DNA of 64,000 bases from an uncultured Carboxylicivirga sp. (GCF_963668385.1 NZ_OY764327.1:6207091-6271090); one strand, 5' to 3'; numbered from the stretch's first letter, positions 16,473 to 25,610 are shown. The notes: generated by a model from the letters alone, not told the origin. A program made the numbers and translations.

Positions 16473-18318
16473 GTATACTTTAGTCGGTAAGAAAATAACT
16501 CTGATACTATTGATAGTGTCACTTTTTGCGTGCACCCCACAGTTTACTTCAAATAAGAACCAACCCATCAATCTTACAGAAGATTTTACAAGCCAATCGC
16601 TTAACAGCCGCTATTTACTATATTCTTCTGTTGAAGATATGTCAATTGAAAAAAGTATTGCAATTTTCGATACCATTAACCGCCCTTCTGATAAAATAAA
16701 GTTCAATGAGTACCAATGGATCTATTTTCAATTGAAGAATAGATCGACTCACAATAACTTTACATTTGAAATAAATAATAACTACCTGCATAAATATGAG
16801 CTGTATCAACTATTTAATGATAGTATTCAGTTAAAAGCTAAAGGAGGAATAGCTTACCCTTATCATCATCGAAATATTGAAAACAGACGCTTTATTGAAA
16901 AGCTGTCTATCCCCTATGACTCAACTTACACATACATACTAAAGATAGATGATAGAGAAAGAGAAACCAGCTTATCATTAAGAGTCTGGGATCAATCAGC
17001 CTTTAATAAAAATGAAGCTAAAGATTTATTGTTCTACAATTTGTATTTCGGAGGATTGGTATTTATCGCCTTATTTAGCTTGTTAATTGGCTTGATATTA
17101 AGGATGAAGGTTTTTTATGCATATAGTTTTTATACCTTAATTATGGCCTGGTTTATGTTTGACAACCTTGGGTTTGCCTATGAATTTTTCTATCCTAACC
17201 ACCCAAATATCAAACGCTTTTTGGATACCATGTTAATTTCTCCTTTGCTATTCTCATTTTTAAACTTTGGAGCAACCTATTTTAATATTCCTCAAAAACA
17301 CCCCGTTTTGTTTAAACGCATTAAAGTGTATTATTGGGCCATGTTGGTATACATTATCTTTTGGGTTTTGAGTGGAGCTCAATTAACAATGCATTATTAT
17401 CTGCTTGCCAACTATACTTTTGTGCTAATCACTTTTAGTTTACAGATTATCATTGTAATTCAAGGCATAAGATACCAACGCAAAAAAGCATACTTTTTTA
17501 TGTCTGCCGTTTTGGTATTATTGGTAGGTGCCATATTATTTGCCCTTTCATATGCAGGTTATATCCCCTACGAATGGTTTCCAACCAACCCACTTTTGAT
17601 GGGATCAGTAATCGAATTCGGTATTTTTTCAATTGCCTTGATTTTTGAGGTACATCAGATTAATAAAACAAAAAATGATTTGCTGATTGCCAATGCCGAA
17701 CATCAGAAAAAACTACTGGCCGCCTTTGTTGAAGGTAGCGAAAAAGAACGTGCCCGATTATCAGCTGAGTTGCACGATAATGTGGGAAGCCGCCTGGCAC
17801 TGCTTAAACACAAACTTAACAACACGTCAAGCCAACCCAGTGAAGTAAATGATGATTTGGATAATTTATACAAGAATGTGCGCTCCATGTCACATGAGCT
17901 ATCACCTCATGAATTTGAAATAGTTAGCCTGCAGGAATACCTGGAGAATTATTTAAATGATTTTCAGAAAAACACCTTCATTACAACTAAATCATACTTT
18001 AATAACCTACCGCAAAAGATAAATGCTGAAATTACCCGACAAATATTCCGCATAATACAAGAAGCTTCACTCAACGTGCAAAAACATGCCCAAGCAAACT
18101 CTCTGGAGGTTCAATTAATAGGGCACCCCCACGAATTGATTCTCACCATTGATGATGATGGTAAAGGTTTTGATCCTCGTGCTGTGGATACCAATAACTC
18201 AAACGGGTTATTTAATATGAAGACACGGGTTCAGGCATTGGATGGTACCTTCGAGATTTCATCTCAACCTCAAAAAGGAACACATATCCTCGTTTCAATC
18301 CCTTTGCAAGACCTATAA
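16447..18318 (+). CDS. 7TMR-DISM sensor histidine kinase (HisKA_3)
   Basis: 623 residues. The signal region with a Cys (SLFACTPQ) is followed by a 7TMR-DISMED2-like extracellular sensor domain to about residue 190 (YQWIYFQLKNRS, FTFEINNNYLHKYELYQL). Seven membrane helices span about 195-405. A short coiled stretch precedes the HisKA_3 dimerisation domain (ARLSAELHDNVGSRLALLKH, phospho-His in ELHDN). The ATPase domain has IIQEASLNVQKHA, DDDGKGFD and NGLFNMKTRV. The DISMED2 fold is carbohydrate-binding-like, so a small extracellular ligand is plausible, but none is identified. Start ATG at 16447 overlaps the regulator gene; a second ATG lies at 16453. Confidence 0.92.
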   Translation: MPMNISFYKYTLVGKKITLILLIVSLFACTPQFTSNKNQPINLTEDFTSQSLNSRYLLYSSVEDMSIEKSIAIFDTINRPSDKIKFNEYQWIYFQLKNRSTHNNFTFEINNNYLHKYELYQLFNDSIQLKAKGGIAYPYHHRNIENRRFIEKLSIPYDSTYTYILKIDDRERETSLSLRVWDQSAFNKNEAKDLLFYNLYFGGLVFIALFSLLIGLILRMKVFYAYSFYTLIMAWFMFDNLGFAYEFFYPNHPNIKRFLDTMLISPLLFSFLNFGATYFNIPQKHPVLFKRIKVYYWAMLVYIIFWVLSGAQLTMHYYLLANYTFVLITFSLQIIIVIQGIRYQRKKAYFFMSAVLVLLVGAILFALSYAGYIPYEWFPTNPLLMGSVIEFGIFSIALIFEVHQINKTKNDLLIANAEHQKKLLAAFVEGSEKERARLSAELHDNVGSRLALLKHKLNNTSSQPSEVNDDLDNLYKNVRSMSHELSPHEFEIVSLQEYLENYLNDFQKNTFITTKSYFNNLPQKINAEITRQIFRIIQEASLNVQKHAQANSLEVQLIGHPHELILTIDDDGKGFDPRAVDTNNSNGLFNMKTRVQALDGTFEISSQPQKGTHILVSIPLQDL

Positions 18319-18349
18319 ACACCACATTTTTTTCTCCATTATAGCAATT

Positions 18350-18365
18350 TCCCCCTTTCGGGGGA
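18350..18365 (+). terminator. Short GC hairpin after the kinase gene
   Basis: TCCCCC, loop TTTC, GGGGGA: a tight 6-bp GC stem 31 bases after the kinase stop. Only TTT follows, so termination may be partial. Confidence 0.45.
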
Positions 18366-18388
18366 TTTACCCTGTTAATTCTCCCTTT

Positions 18389-18396
18389 TAATTTTG
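18389..18396 (+). promoter_or_regulatory. -7 box ahead of the unrecognised gene cluster
   Basis: TAATTTTG is a perfect TAnnTTTG match, 64 bases before the ATG at 18461. No good -33 element is present. Taken with the hairpin just upstream, transcription of the cluster probably restarts here. Confidence 0.35.
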
Positions 18397-18460
18397 TTTC
18401 TGTAAGTCAATTAAAACCATTATACACTTACATAATAATAACAAAATTAAATATATACTT

Positions 18461-19447
18461 ATGACTGATAACCTAAAGTTACCTGATCTCAATAAGTTAG
18501 TTAAAGAGTTTGTTGAGGAAGAGATTCAAGCCAAAGCAAGAGAGCTTTTGGAAAAACAGGTGATAGCCTGGGCTAAAGCCATAGGAGGCCCCTCTGCTAT
18601 TCTCGACAATATTGAGATGGAGACAGAAATGAAAGAGGCCTCAATGGATTTACCAACGGCAACCATCAAAACGGAGCAAAAAACCATTATGGTTCATTTA
18701 CCAAAAGTTGTTTGGACTCTTAAAACTATAGCAAAAATAAGTATTCCGGAAGTACGAATGGAAAGGCAACGAATTGGGGACCATCATCATGTTAAAACTG
18801 TATGGAAAACTAAACACCTTGGCTTTGGCATTAAAACAAAGATACCTGAATTATACCATTACACTACACCTGCTTACGCTGATGTACCCGTAACAACAAT
18901 GCGCCTTGAGGAAATAAAAACAGAGATACCCAGCGTTGAAATGGCTCCTCAAAAAATAATTGTTGATTTACCTACTGTTACCACAGGGGTTAATAGGGTT
19001 AAAACCATGATGCCATATATTACAGGAGCCAAAGTTGATATAGGAGGTGTAATTAAAGACTTTGTGCCCGGGGCAAGTATTCTGGATACAATAATTCAGT
19101 TGATTCAAGAAGCAGAAGAGTTCAAAAACAACTTAATAAACAAAGTTGAAGAAGCTATTGATAGTGCTTTGTCATCTACTCTTGAAGTTATTGATTCGAC
19201 ATTAACTAAAGCAAATGAAGCTATTAATAATATTCAAGATAAATATGAAGAAATACTAAAAGATCTTGAAGAAAGAGCCGGAGAGCATAGCGAAGAAATT
19301 AAACGCATCTCAAAAGAACTGGAACAGAAGGTTAAACCGATTTTAGAACAAGTAAATAAACTTGAAGAAACCATAAGTAAATACGACGAAGCAAAGCTAA
19401 AAGCCCTTAGCTTTTTTAAATCAATATCAATAAATATTAATTTTTAA
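18461..19447 (+). CDS. Unrecognised cytosolic protein with beta-rich middle and coiled-coil tail
   Basis: 328 residues, no signal peptide and no membrane segment. The first 45 residues are helical and charged. Residues about 50-200 are rich in Val/Thr/Ile/Pro with a loosely repeated pattern (ATIKTEQKTIMVHLP, EIPSVEMAPQKIIVDLPTVT), suggesting short beta strands in tandem. Residues about 230-320 are a long Lys/Glu heptad-rich coiled coil (EKYEEILKDLEERAGEHSEE type). I recognise no family. It begins the six-gene run that ends in a patatin phospholipase, 10 bases before the next gene. A structural or scaffolding role is a guess from the coiled coil only. Confidence 0.7.
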   Translation: MTDNLKLPDLNKLVKEFVEEEIQAKARELLEKQVIAWAKAIGGPSAILDNIEMETEMKEASMDLPTATIKTEQKTIMVHLPKVVWTLKTIAKISIPEVRMERQRIGDHHHVKTVWKTKHLGFGIKTKIPELYHYTTPAYADVPVTTMRLEEIKTEIPSVEMAPQKIIVDLPTVTTGVNRVKTMMPYITGAKVDIGGVIKDFVPGASILDTIIQLIQEAEEFKNNLINKVEEAIDSALSSTLEVIDSTLTKANEAINNIQDKYEEILKDLEERAGEHSEEIKRISKELEQKVKPILEQVNKLEETISKYDEAKLKALSFFKSISININF

Positions 19448-19457
19448 ATCTATAGTC

Positions 19458-19823
19458 ATGTATAAGTATTTCCTTTCAATCGTATTGTTTATGTTTACCT
19501 TAACATCATATGGACAAAATGATGATACCCACTACTATTTCTATCATTATCACCAAGAAGTTAATTCTCAGTGGGTTTTAGTTATCTCTACTATATTTGA
19601 GATGGATGCAGGTAATTACACAAAAAGTAAAATCAAAAAACAATGGTCTGAAAATCTGATTTTAGAAGATTTAGAAAAGTATGCCTGCTATGCTACTTCT
19701 TATGATTTTATGCCGCGCGAAGACACGCAACAAGAAGCCGTTAAAGAAAGACGTGCTATGATGGCAGAATATAAGAAGAAAGGCTATGAAATAGTTGAAA
19801 TAAAATTCAATTACATTCCATAA
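19458..19823 (+). CDS. Small secreted protein, unrecognised
   Basis: 121 residues. A clear signal peptide (YFLSIVLFMFTLTSYGQ) is cleaved after Gly-Gln, the usual Bacteroidota pattern. The mature part is about 100 residues, rich in Tyr and His at the start (THYYFYHYHQEV) and then helical with many Lys/Glu. It has one Cys. It resembles no family I know. It lies 10 bases after the coiled-coil gene and 57 before another small secreted protein, so co-expression is likely. Periplasmic location is expected. Confidence 0.65.
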   Translation: MYKYFLSIVLFMFTLTSYGQNDDTHYYFYHYHQEVNSQWVLVISTIFEMDAGNYTKSKIKKQWSENLILEDLEKYACYATSYDFMPREDTQQEAVKERRAMMAEYKKKGYEIVEIKFNYIP

Positions 19824-19880
19824 TGCAACTATTAACCGAACCTTGCCCCTCCATTACATTAATCTTTTAAATCTACCGAC

Positions 19881-20348
19881 ATGAAACATATTATCATAAT
19901 TCTTCTTGCAAGTTTAGTAAGCTATGTTGCTATTGGGCAAAACACGAATAACCCCACTTTTGAAGAGACTATTGAGTTCCTAGAAAAGCTTTTAAATAAT
20001 GCACAAACATATTCTGAAGTTGAGAAGTTTCGTTATGAAGTTACAGATAACCAAATAGTAGAGTATGTATCTCACAAATTGACTGACGAATATAAACTAT
20101 GTTATAGGTATTACATTAATTTGAATGAAATTGATACCGTTTTCGTTGATAATGAAAAAGATCGGATAATAATGTATGGAATATATCCAACAAGTATAAT
20201 TGCAGAAAAAAAATTTGATGGCTGGAATAAAACTTCTAGTCGTGTTTTTTCGCTATACACGAAGAACATGCATGAAACAGATCGAATTTTTAAAACTCTG
20301 CAGCACCTTGCAAAATTAAATAAGCAGGAATACAAGCCTCTATTTTAA
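19881..20348 (+). CDS. Secreted protein, unrecognised
   Basis: 155 residues with a signal peptide (IIIILLASLVSYVAIGQ, cleavage after Gly-Gln). The mature protein alternates hydrophobic and charged residues. In the middle are predicted beta strands (YRYYINLNEIDTVFVDN, DRIIMYGIYPTSII) and at the C terminus a helix (FKTLQHLAKLNKQ). The strand-rich middle could be a small lipocalin-like or NTF2-like fold, but this is not supported by a motif. It is a member of the six-gene plus-strand run; the next gene starts 34 bases on. Confidence 0.65.
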   Translation: MKHIIIILLASLVSYVAIGQNTNNPTFEETIEFLEKLLNNAQTYSEVEKFRYEVTDNQIVEYVSHKLTDEYKLCYRYYINLNEIDTVFVDNEKDRIIMYGIYPTSIIAEKKFDGWNKTSSRVFSLYTKNMHETDRIFKTLQHLAKLNKQEYKPLF

Positions 20349-20382
20349 TATTTAATTAATCATAACCAAACAATTCCCCAAT

Positions 20383-21774
20383 ATGAAAGACTTACTCAAG
20401 ATTCCAAACTTAAAATCAGTTTTGTTTTGGTTTATAGGGTTATCACTTGTTACACCCCAGATATTCAGCGCCATAAATAACACTTTTGAAAATGAAACTT
20501 TAAAACCTGTCATCTTCCGCATTTTTGTCGCTGTATATATAATAGTACCAATTATTATTCTTGCTGTTTATTTTATATTACAATCCAAACCTAAAAAAAG
20601 AGAGATTAAAAATAATAAGTCGACTCCTATAATAACTATTGCCGCAATTCTTTCACTTAGTAGCATTTCTATATGGGCTTTAAACTTCAATAACGTTAAA
20701 AATTATAGTATTAAAGAAGAAATCAAATACGAATCTGCTAAATATATTTTTGAATACGGCCCATATGATTGTAAAATAAATAATCTTTTCAATATTTTAA
20801 ATGACTTTGAATATCAGGATAGTGTAGCAAATGTTATTCAAAGAGAAATTATTCATACAAAGTTAAAACTGGCAAATTATAAGGCTTCGGAGCTTAGTAA
20901 TAAGAATGCATCTATTAAAAACTTTATTAAAGATTCATGTGAAGATAAATATTATTCGTCCTTGTATCAGCATTATAAATTTCTAAACGACAGTAGTATG
21001 TCAAAAAAATCTCTTGGATTAACAGACTCTATTGTTAAAACAAAAAATGCAGTATATGAAATCAATGAATTAACTAATATTATCAGAAATCAACTTGAGG
21101 TAAAACAAAAAGACTACAAATTATATGTTGAGAATTTGTTCCTATTATACATGAAAAAGGTCAATAAGCTTTTCTTGTTGGAAACGATAATTATACTCTT
21201 AATTCTACTTAGTATTTACATACGTAGTAAAGGAATTAGTGAAGATTATAAAAAAGCAATTAAAATAGGTATTGATATCTATGTTTTAATGTTTATCCAA
21301 CTTATCACAGGTCTGGCATCCGAAAGTAAATCAATAGACATTAATCATAAAGGATTTCTTTATACTTCCTCTTCATGGTATGCGCCAAACTTTTTATACT
21401 CGGTAATATCAGGCTCTAATGTTAATAATATAAATAAAAGTAGGAATTCGTATATCTATCAAAGTGAATTAGATAGTACACTTCTCCTTAGTAAATTTGA
21501 TACTATAAAAAATAGCTTAGCTGAAATAAACGAATCAATTAAAAAGAGTTCTACAAATTCAACTAATACTGATATAGGAACATATTTAACTGAGCTTAAC
21601 TATGTTTTAGAGAGTATTAATTCTTCTATTACTACAGGGCTCAGCAACCATAAACAACTTGATACATTAAATAAAAATATCGAACAGATAAATAAGGAAA
21701 TTGGACATCTTAAAAAGCAAACATTAAGCTACATCGAGCAATACAGAGAAGATTCCGGTATTAAGAATAATTAA
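20383..21774 (+). CDS. Multi-pass membrane protein with long extracytoplasmic loop and coiled-coil tail, unrecognised
   Basis: 463 residues. Membrane segments are near residues 13-31, 44-68, 82-101, 258-282 and 290-310. A charged helical loop of about 150 residues lies between the third and fourth. The C-terminal 150 residues are soluble and helical, with Asn/Ser/Lys-rich heptads (TLNKNIEQINKEIGHLKK). The layout resembles membrane sensors or channel-like proteins that assemble through a coiled coil, but no family motif is visible. In the cluster it sits two genes before the patatin phospholipase. The base composition is more AT-rich than the neighbouring PULs, which may indicate transfer. Confidence 0.65.
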   Translation: MKDLLKIPNLKSVLFWFIGLSLVTPQIFSAINNTFENETLKPVIFRIFVAVYIIVPIIILAVYFILQSKPKKREIKNNKSTPIITIAAILSLSSISIWALNFNNVKNYSIKEEIKYESAKYIFEYGPYDCKINNLFNILNDFEYQDSVANVIQREIIHTKLKLANYKASELSNKNASIKNFIKDSCEDKYYSSLYQHYKFLNDSSMSKKSLGLTDSIVKTKNAVYEINELTNIIRNQLEVKQKDYKLYVENLFLLYMKKVNKLFLLETIIILLILLSIYIRSKGISEDYKKAIKIGIDIYVLMFIQLITGLASESKSIDINHKGFLYTSSSWYAPNFLYSVISGSNVNNINKSRNSYIYQSELDSTLLLSKFDTIKNSLAEINESIKKSSTNSTNTDIGTYLTELNYVLESINSSITTGLSNHKQLDTLNKNIEQINKEIGHLKKQTLSYIEQYREDSGIKNN

Positions 21775-21798
21775 TTTTTACCCTTTTAATTCTGCCAT

Positions 21799-22287
21799 AT
21801 GAGAACTTATTTACTTCTATTTATAATCTTCGCAAGTAGTATAGATTCCTTTAGCTGTAAGAAACAGAAAGAAAGAATTGATATCTTATACCTTAGCATT
21901 GATAAACTAGATTATACACTGTTTAATTTAATAACTACAAAAGAATGCGCTAACAGCCATCTTGTTTATATTGAAGATATTACAGAATCGATAAAGCGTA
22001 TTGATGAAATCATTATAAACATGGAGGACATCCTTGATAACAAGGATCTGAAATTGTCAAGAAAGAAAGCATTGCAACTATATGAATACATTAATACAAC
22101 CAAGAAATTATCATTACTCTTAAAGTTTCAAAAATACAGAACGCTACATGACGAAAAGAATACCATTTTTCCGTCAGGCATAGCCTATGCATCTTTTTAC
22201 GAAACATTCCATTCAACATTAAAAGAATACTCGTCACATTCCTCATATATAAAAGCCATATTCAGGAAAAAACATCTTAAAAAGTAA
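21799..22287 (+). CDS. Secreted or lipid-anchored helical protein, unrecognised
   Basis: 162 residues. An N-terminal hydrophobic signal (YLLLFIIFASSIDSFSC) ends in a Cys that could be a lipobox Cys (SFSC). The mature part is almost entirely helical (RIDILYLSIDKLDYTLFNLI, IKRIDEIIINMEDILDNK), with a basic end (IFRKKHLKK). A helical bundle is likely. No family is recognised. It is 24 bases after the membrane protein gene and 57 before the phospholipase start, within one probable operon. Confidence 0.6.
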   Translation: MRTYLLLFIIFASSIDSFSCKKQKERIDILYLSIDKLDYTLFNLITTKECANSHLVYIEDITESIKRIDEIIINMEDILDNKDLKLSRKKALQLYEYINTTKKLSLLLKFQKYRTLHDEKNTIFPSGIAYASFYETFHSTLKEYSSHSSYIKAIFRKKHLKK

Positions 22288-22344
22288 AGCAGAAATAATT
22301 TGCACTTAAAGCAAGGTAATAAACTAACAACTAATACTATAACA

Positions 22345-23394
22345 ATGAAAAAAATAAGAGTTCTTTCAATTGACGGTGGAGGCATTAGAGGTATTATACC
22401 AGGTATTGTATTGAGTAGGCTTGAAAAGAAACTGCAACAAAAAGTAGGTAAAAATAATGTTTACTTATCTGACTTTTTTGATTTTATGGCAGGTACAAGT
22501 ACCGGAGGTATCCTGATTTTATCATATCTTCTAAAACCTAAAAACGGAAGAGAAAAATTGACTGCAGAAAACGCAGTTAATTTATATTTAGACAGAGGTG
22601 ATGAAATATTTGATGTAACATTTTGGAAAAAATTAAAAAGCGGGCTCGGAACTTTAGATGAAAAATATGATGCAAATGAGTTAGAAGAAGCTTTGGCTGA
22701 TACATTTGGCGATGCTATGTTAAGTGAGTTATCAAAACCATGTATTATTTCATCGTACGATATAAGAAAAGGAGAACCCCATTTCTTTAAGCAAAGAAAA
22801 TCTTTATCAGATGATATTTATGATTTTAAAGTCAAAGATATTGGACGAGCAACATCTGCAGCACCAACTTATTTTGAAGTTGCCAGAATTAAAAATAAAA
22901 TAGGAACTCCATTTCCATTAATTGATGGAGGAGTTTTTGTAAATAATCCTGCACTTGCAGCCTATTCAGAAATCAGGACTATGAAATTTGAGAAATTAGG
23001 TGAAAGGTTACCAACAGCTAAAGATATGATGATAGTTTCGCTAAGCACAGGTAGTATGAGTAAGCAATATGAATACAAAAAAGCAAAGGATTGGGGTGCT
23101 GTAAGCTGGATTCAACCTGTAATAGAGATAATGATGTCGGGAAATTCAAAAACGGTAGATCATCACCTACAACAAATATATAAATCGCTTATCGATGAAA
23201 GTAATCCAGATGATAAGAATGCTCAGGATTATTATCGATTAGAGCCCAAACTATTAACTGCTAATAACGATATGGATAATGCATCCATTGAAAATATGAA
23301 TAAGCTTAAAGAAGATGCTTTGACCTTTTTATCGGATGAAGACAATAATATAATACTTGATGAAATTGTTGATAAGCTTATCAGATATGAATAA
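22345..23394 (+). CDS. Patatin-like phospholipase
   Basis: 349 residues from the ATG at 22345 (MKKIRVLSIDGGG); the frame is open to a TTG at 22300 but homology starts at MKK. The catalytic elements are complete: oxyanion loop DGGGIRGIIPG, nucleophile Ser in GTSTGG near residue 53 and catalytic Asp in DGGVFVNNP near residue 195. Unlike eukaryotic iPLA2 enzymes it has no ankyrin repeats. Patatins of this type hydrolyse acyl chains of membrane phospholipids; relatives serve as membrane-degrading effectors in CBASS (CapV), but no cyclase gene is nearby. Here it closes a run of unrecognised secreted and membrane proteins. A role in lipid turnover or as an effector is inferred. Confidence 0.88.
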   Translation: MKKIRVLSIDGGGIRGIIPGIVLSRLEKKLQQKVGKNNVYLSDFFDFMAGTSTGGILILSYLLKPKNGREKLTAENAVNLYLDRGDEIFDVTFWKKLKSGLGTLDEKYDANELEEALADTFGDAMLSELSKPCIISSYDIRKGEPHFFKQRKSLSDDIYDFKVKDIGRATSAAPTYFEVARIKNKIGTPFPLIDGGVFVNNPALAAYSEIRTMKFEKLGERLPTAKDMMIVSLSTGSMSKQYEYKKAKDWGAVSWIQPVIEIMMSGNSKTVDHHLQQIYKSLIDESNPDDKNAQDYYRLEPKLLTANNDMDNASIENMNKLKEDALTFLSDEDNNIILDEIVDKLIRYE

Positions 23395-23522
23395 CCCGGT
23401 AAATACAACGGACATTAGGATGATAATTTGGGCTAAATTAGAAAATATTGGTAATATCAGATCATCTACAGAAGTTCAGCATTTTACTATGCATAGATAA
23501 CAAGATTTTCAGTTGTTTAAAC

Positions 23523-23675
23523 ATGAATAAACTTAATATAAATTGGAAACAAAAACAGCCTAATCAACAACAGAGTGTTGATATTTGGGAGAAAACTGGT
23601 AGTCAGGGAATATATTTTATCGAAATTATATCCCCAGATAACTATAGAGAAATACATAAAATCATCAAACACTAA
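23523..23675 (+). pseudogene. Relic of a T9SS C-terminal sorting domain
   Basis: A 50-codon frame from an ATG at 23523. Its end, SQGIYFIEIISPDNYREIHK followed by IIKH, matches the last strands of the Bacteroidota type-A sorting domain (G-x-Y-x-I-x-I, then x-K-x-I-x-K). Such tails normally end proteins of several hundred residues, but upstream the frame is closed and no cargo domain is visible. It most likely remains from a deleted exported protein. A strong terminator follows 10 bases later. Confidence 0.45.
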
Positions 23676-23685
23676 CCCATGTTTG

Positions 23686-23717
23686 GAGGCTGCTTTTTAT
23701 AAGCAGCCTCTTTTTTT
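23686..23717 (+). terminator. Strong intrinsic terminator
   Basis: GAGGCTGC, 9-base loop, GCAGCCTC, then TTTTTTT. It closes transcription of the patatin cluster and the T9SS relic. Confidence 0.85.
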
Positions 23718-24604
23718 GCATTTAGTTTGTAATTGAATACTCAAATTAAAATCCGATTATTACTTCTAAAGTGGCACTTAAGGAAACTCTACAGTTTGGC
23801 TTATATCAAAATACATAACAAACATTTCATCTTTCTAAAGCATGGTACATTTACTCTTCAGGTAAACTCAATAACACTAATAAGATAGTAATTCAACTCT
23901 CCACATTCTGTATAGCCTATTTACAAAGGCTTTTGAAATCGCCAACTCTAACTAACCCATGCCAACAACTGAAATAAATTAATTATTTTACAGTACACAT
24001 ATTTGAATTTAAAAATATTTTTATTTATTTCATACATAATAATAACCAATACAATTACACTAAATTAAGTCCCAATGAAAAAAATACCTCATTTTACAGC
24101 TCCACCAGATCATATATTTATGAATACAAAAGCAGGATGAATAAATGGTAATATCTGTGTATGATTAATAACAACCGTGCTAACAGAAAATCGGTGTAAC
24201 TGTATAAAGGTAAATTCAACAATAAAGTAACTACCTATACCAATGCAGGTTCTTACAGAGTCGAAAAATAATTACCTATATCCACAGAAGCATTTATCCA
24301 TCAATAAAAACATTGCATATATAGGTTCAGGTTATTAATAAGGCTACAAACATCAGCCAATATGCATATAGTTTAAAAATTATTATAGCCCTATATACCT
24401 ATACGATTATAAATAATCCATCAACTATAAAAATATGTTTTATACAATTAAACGTAGATTTAATACACTCCAGTTAGCTCTTATGCTTTTACAGGCATTT
24501 GTTTTTCGACTCCACTGGTCTTTATAATCCAACAGAAACTAATTGTTGGCACCAATTAGAATATCACTAATTACATATAAAAATTCACCCTAAAATCAAG
24601 AATT
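23718..24604. other. 887-base stretch without a convincing gene
   Basis: No frame longer than about 25 codons looks real. A 21-codon frame starts at an ATG at 24075 (MKKIPHFTAPPDHIFMNTKA). A second frame around 24100-24270 keeps gene-like wording between stops (for instance YTNAGSYRVEK before a TAA near 24270). This suggests an eroded coding region. A 7-bp hairpin CTAATTG/CAATTAG lies at 24539-24559, about 46 bases before the next gene. No insertion-sequence ends were found. Confidence 0.4.
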
Positions 24605-25336
24605 ATGATTAAATCAATTTCATTTTCAAAACTAAGCAACAACCTGCTTTACACTTTTACCAAACGTATGTTAACTACGTATGACTCTTTTAATGCAACA
24701 GATTCGATTCAAAAAGTTTATATCGATAAGGTAAAAGATTTATTTGACAAATTTGCGCTGGCTTTTGAAAACAACAGAAGCACCCCATATACCGAGATAA
24801 AAGCCCAAAAAGATAGCGAAAGAGATGATGCTTTTATAGCCTTTAGAAGTTATATTGAGGCATGTAGCTATCGTAAAAAAGATGGGTGGAATGATATGGC
24901 TGGTGATATTCTTGCAGTTATTCGTAAGCACGGATGGAGTTTGTGGAACCTGGGATACAAAGCACAAACAGCATCGGCATCAGCACTATACAGCGAGATA
25001 CGCAACATGTATTCGGATCAGATAAATAGCCTAATGGCCGGCGAGTGGTTAACAGAAGCTGAGGATAGTCAACAATCTTTTGAACAAGTACATAAAGAAA
25101 GTATCGATAACACTAACGATGGCCCTACCGTAACATCTACCCGTCCTGCATTGGAAAAAAGTGTACGCTCATTACTTCAAATAACAGCCATGGTGGCCGA
25201 CACTAATCCATCTGAATCAGACAATAACCTGATTAATAATTTAAATGAATTAATTATGGAGACCATGACTGTAGCCAAGGCTGCCAACACCAGAGATAAA
25301 AACACCGTTGAAACAGAAAAAACAGACTCTGAATAA
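24605..25336 (+). CDS. DUF6261-like protein
   Basis: 243 residues without signal or membrane segments, mostly helical. The sequence (IKSISFSKLSNNLLYTF at the start, RDDAFIAFRSYIEACSYRK, DILAVIRKHGWSLWNLGY) resembles the DUF6261 family of Bacteroidota, whose function is unknown; I assign it from memory of the pattern. The C-terminal third is Asp/Ser/Asn-rich and probably flexible. The gene stands alone between the eroded stretch and a terminator. Members are often present in several copies per genome, which could be checked in the rest of the chromosome. Confidence 0.6.
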   Translation: MIKSISFSKLSNNLLYTFTKRMLTTYDSFNATDSIQKVYIDKVKDLFDKFALAFENNRSTPYTEIKAQKDSERDDAFIAFRSYIEACSYRKKDGWNDMAGDILAVIRKHGWSLWNLGYKAQTASASALYSEIRNMYSDQINSLMAGEWLTEAEDSQQSFEQVHKESIDNTNDGPTVTSTRPALEKSVRSLLQITAMVADTNPSESDNNLINNLNELIMETMTVAKAANTRDKNTVETEKTDSE

Positions 25337-25377
25337 GTTATCTTTTTGCTTATATTAAAAATTAGTGATGATTTAAA

Positions 25378-25415
25378 AAGAGGAGCAGGTAATTAACAAA
25401 ACACCTGCTCCTCTT
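25378..25415. terminator. 13-bp stem-loop terminator
   Basis: AAGAGGAGCAGGT pairs perfectly with ACCTGCTCCTCTT across a 12-base loop, 41 bases after the DUF6261-like gene. The T-run is better on the minus strand (TTTTT), so it may also block readthrough from PUL 2. Confidence 0.75.
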
Positions 25416-25574
25416 ATAATTATTAGATAGTATCTATTCCTGATTTTTAACTTTATTGACGAGGCCTACTGAGAACAAATTATTGAATTCAATTTCGTAT
25501 TCTGATTACCACAAGTGTGTTTACCCACTTGATAAATGAATGTATAATCTGTTCGTTCTTTCATTACAAAGAGT

Positions 25575-25610
25575 AAAAAAGGGCTGTTAGCTTATTAGCA
25601 AACAACCCTT
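25575..25610 (-). terminator. Terminator of PUL 2
   Basis: Minus strand: AAGGGTTGTT, 12-base loop, AACAGCCCTT (one U-G pair), then TTTTTT. It lies 11 bases after the last gene of PUL 2. Confidence 0.8.

Noticed and set aside
22345-23394. Patatin as part of a CBASS defence system
   Set aside because: No CD-NTase (nucleotide cyclase) gene or CBASS accessory gene is within the flanking DNA.
24075-24140. 21-codon frame MKKIPHFTAPPDHIFMNTKA near an ATG
   Set aside because: Too short, no recognisable family, and it ends amid fragments of an eroded region; kept only as a note under the gene-free stretch.
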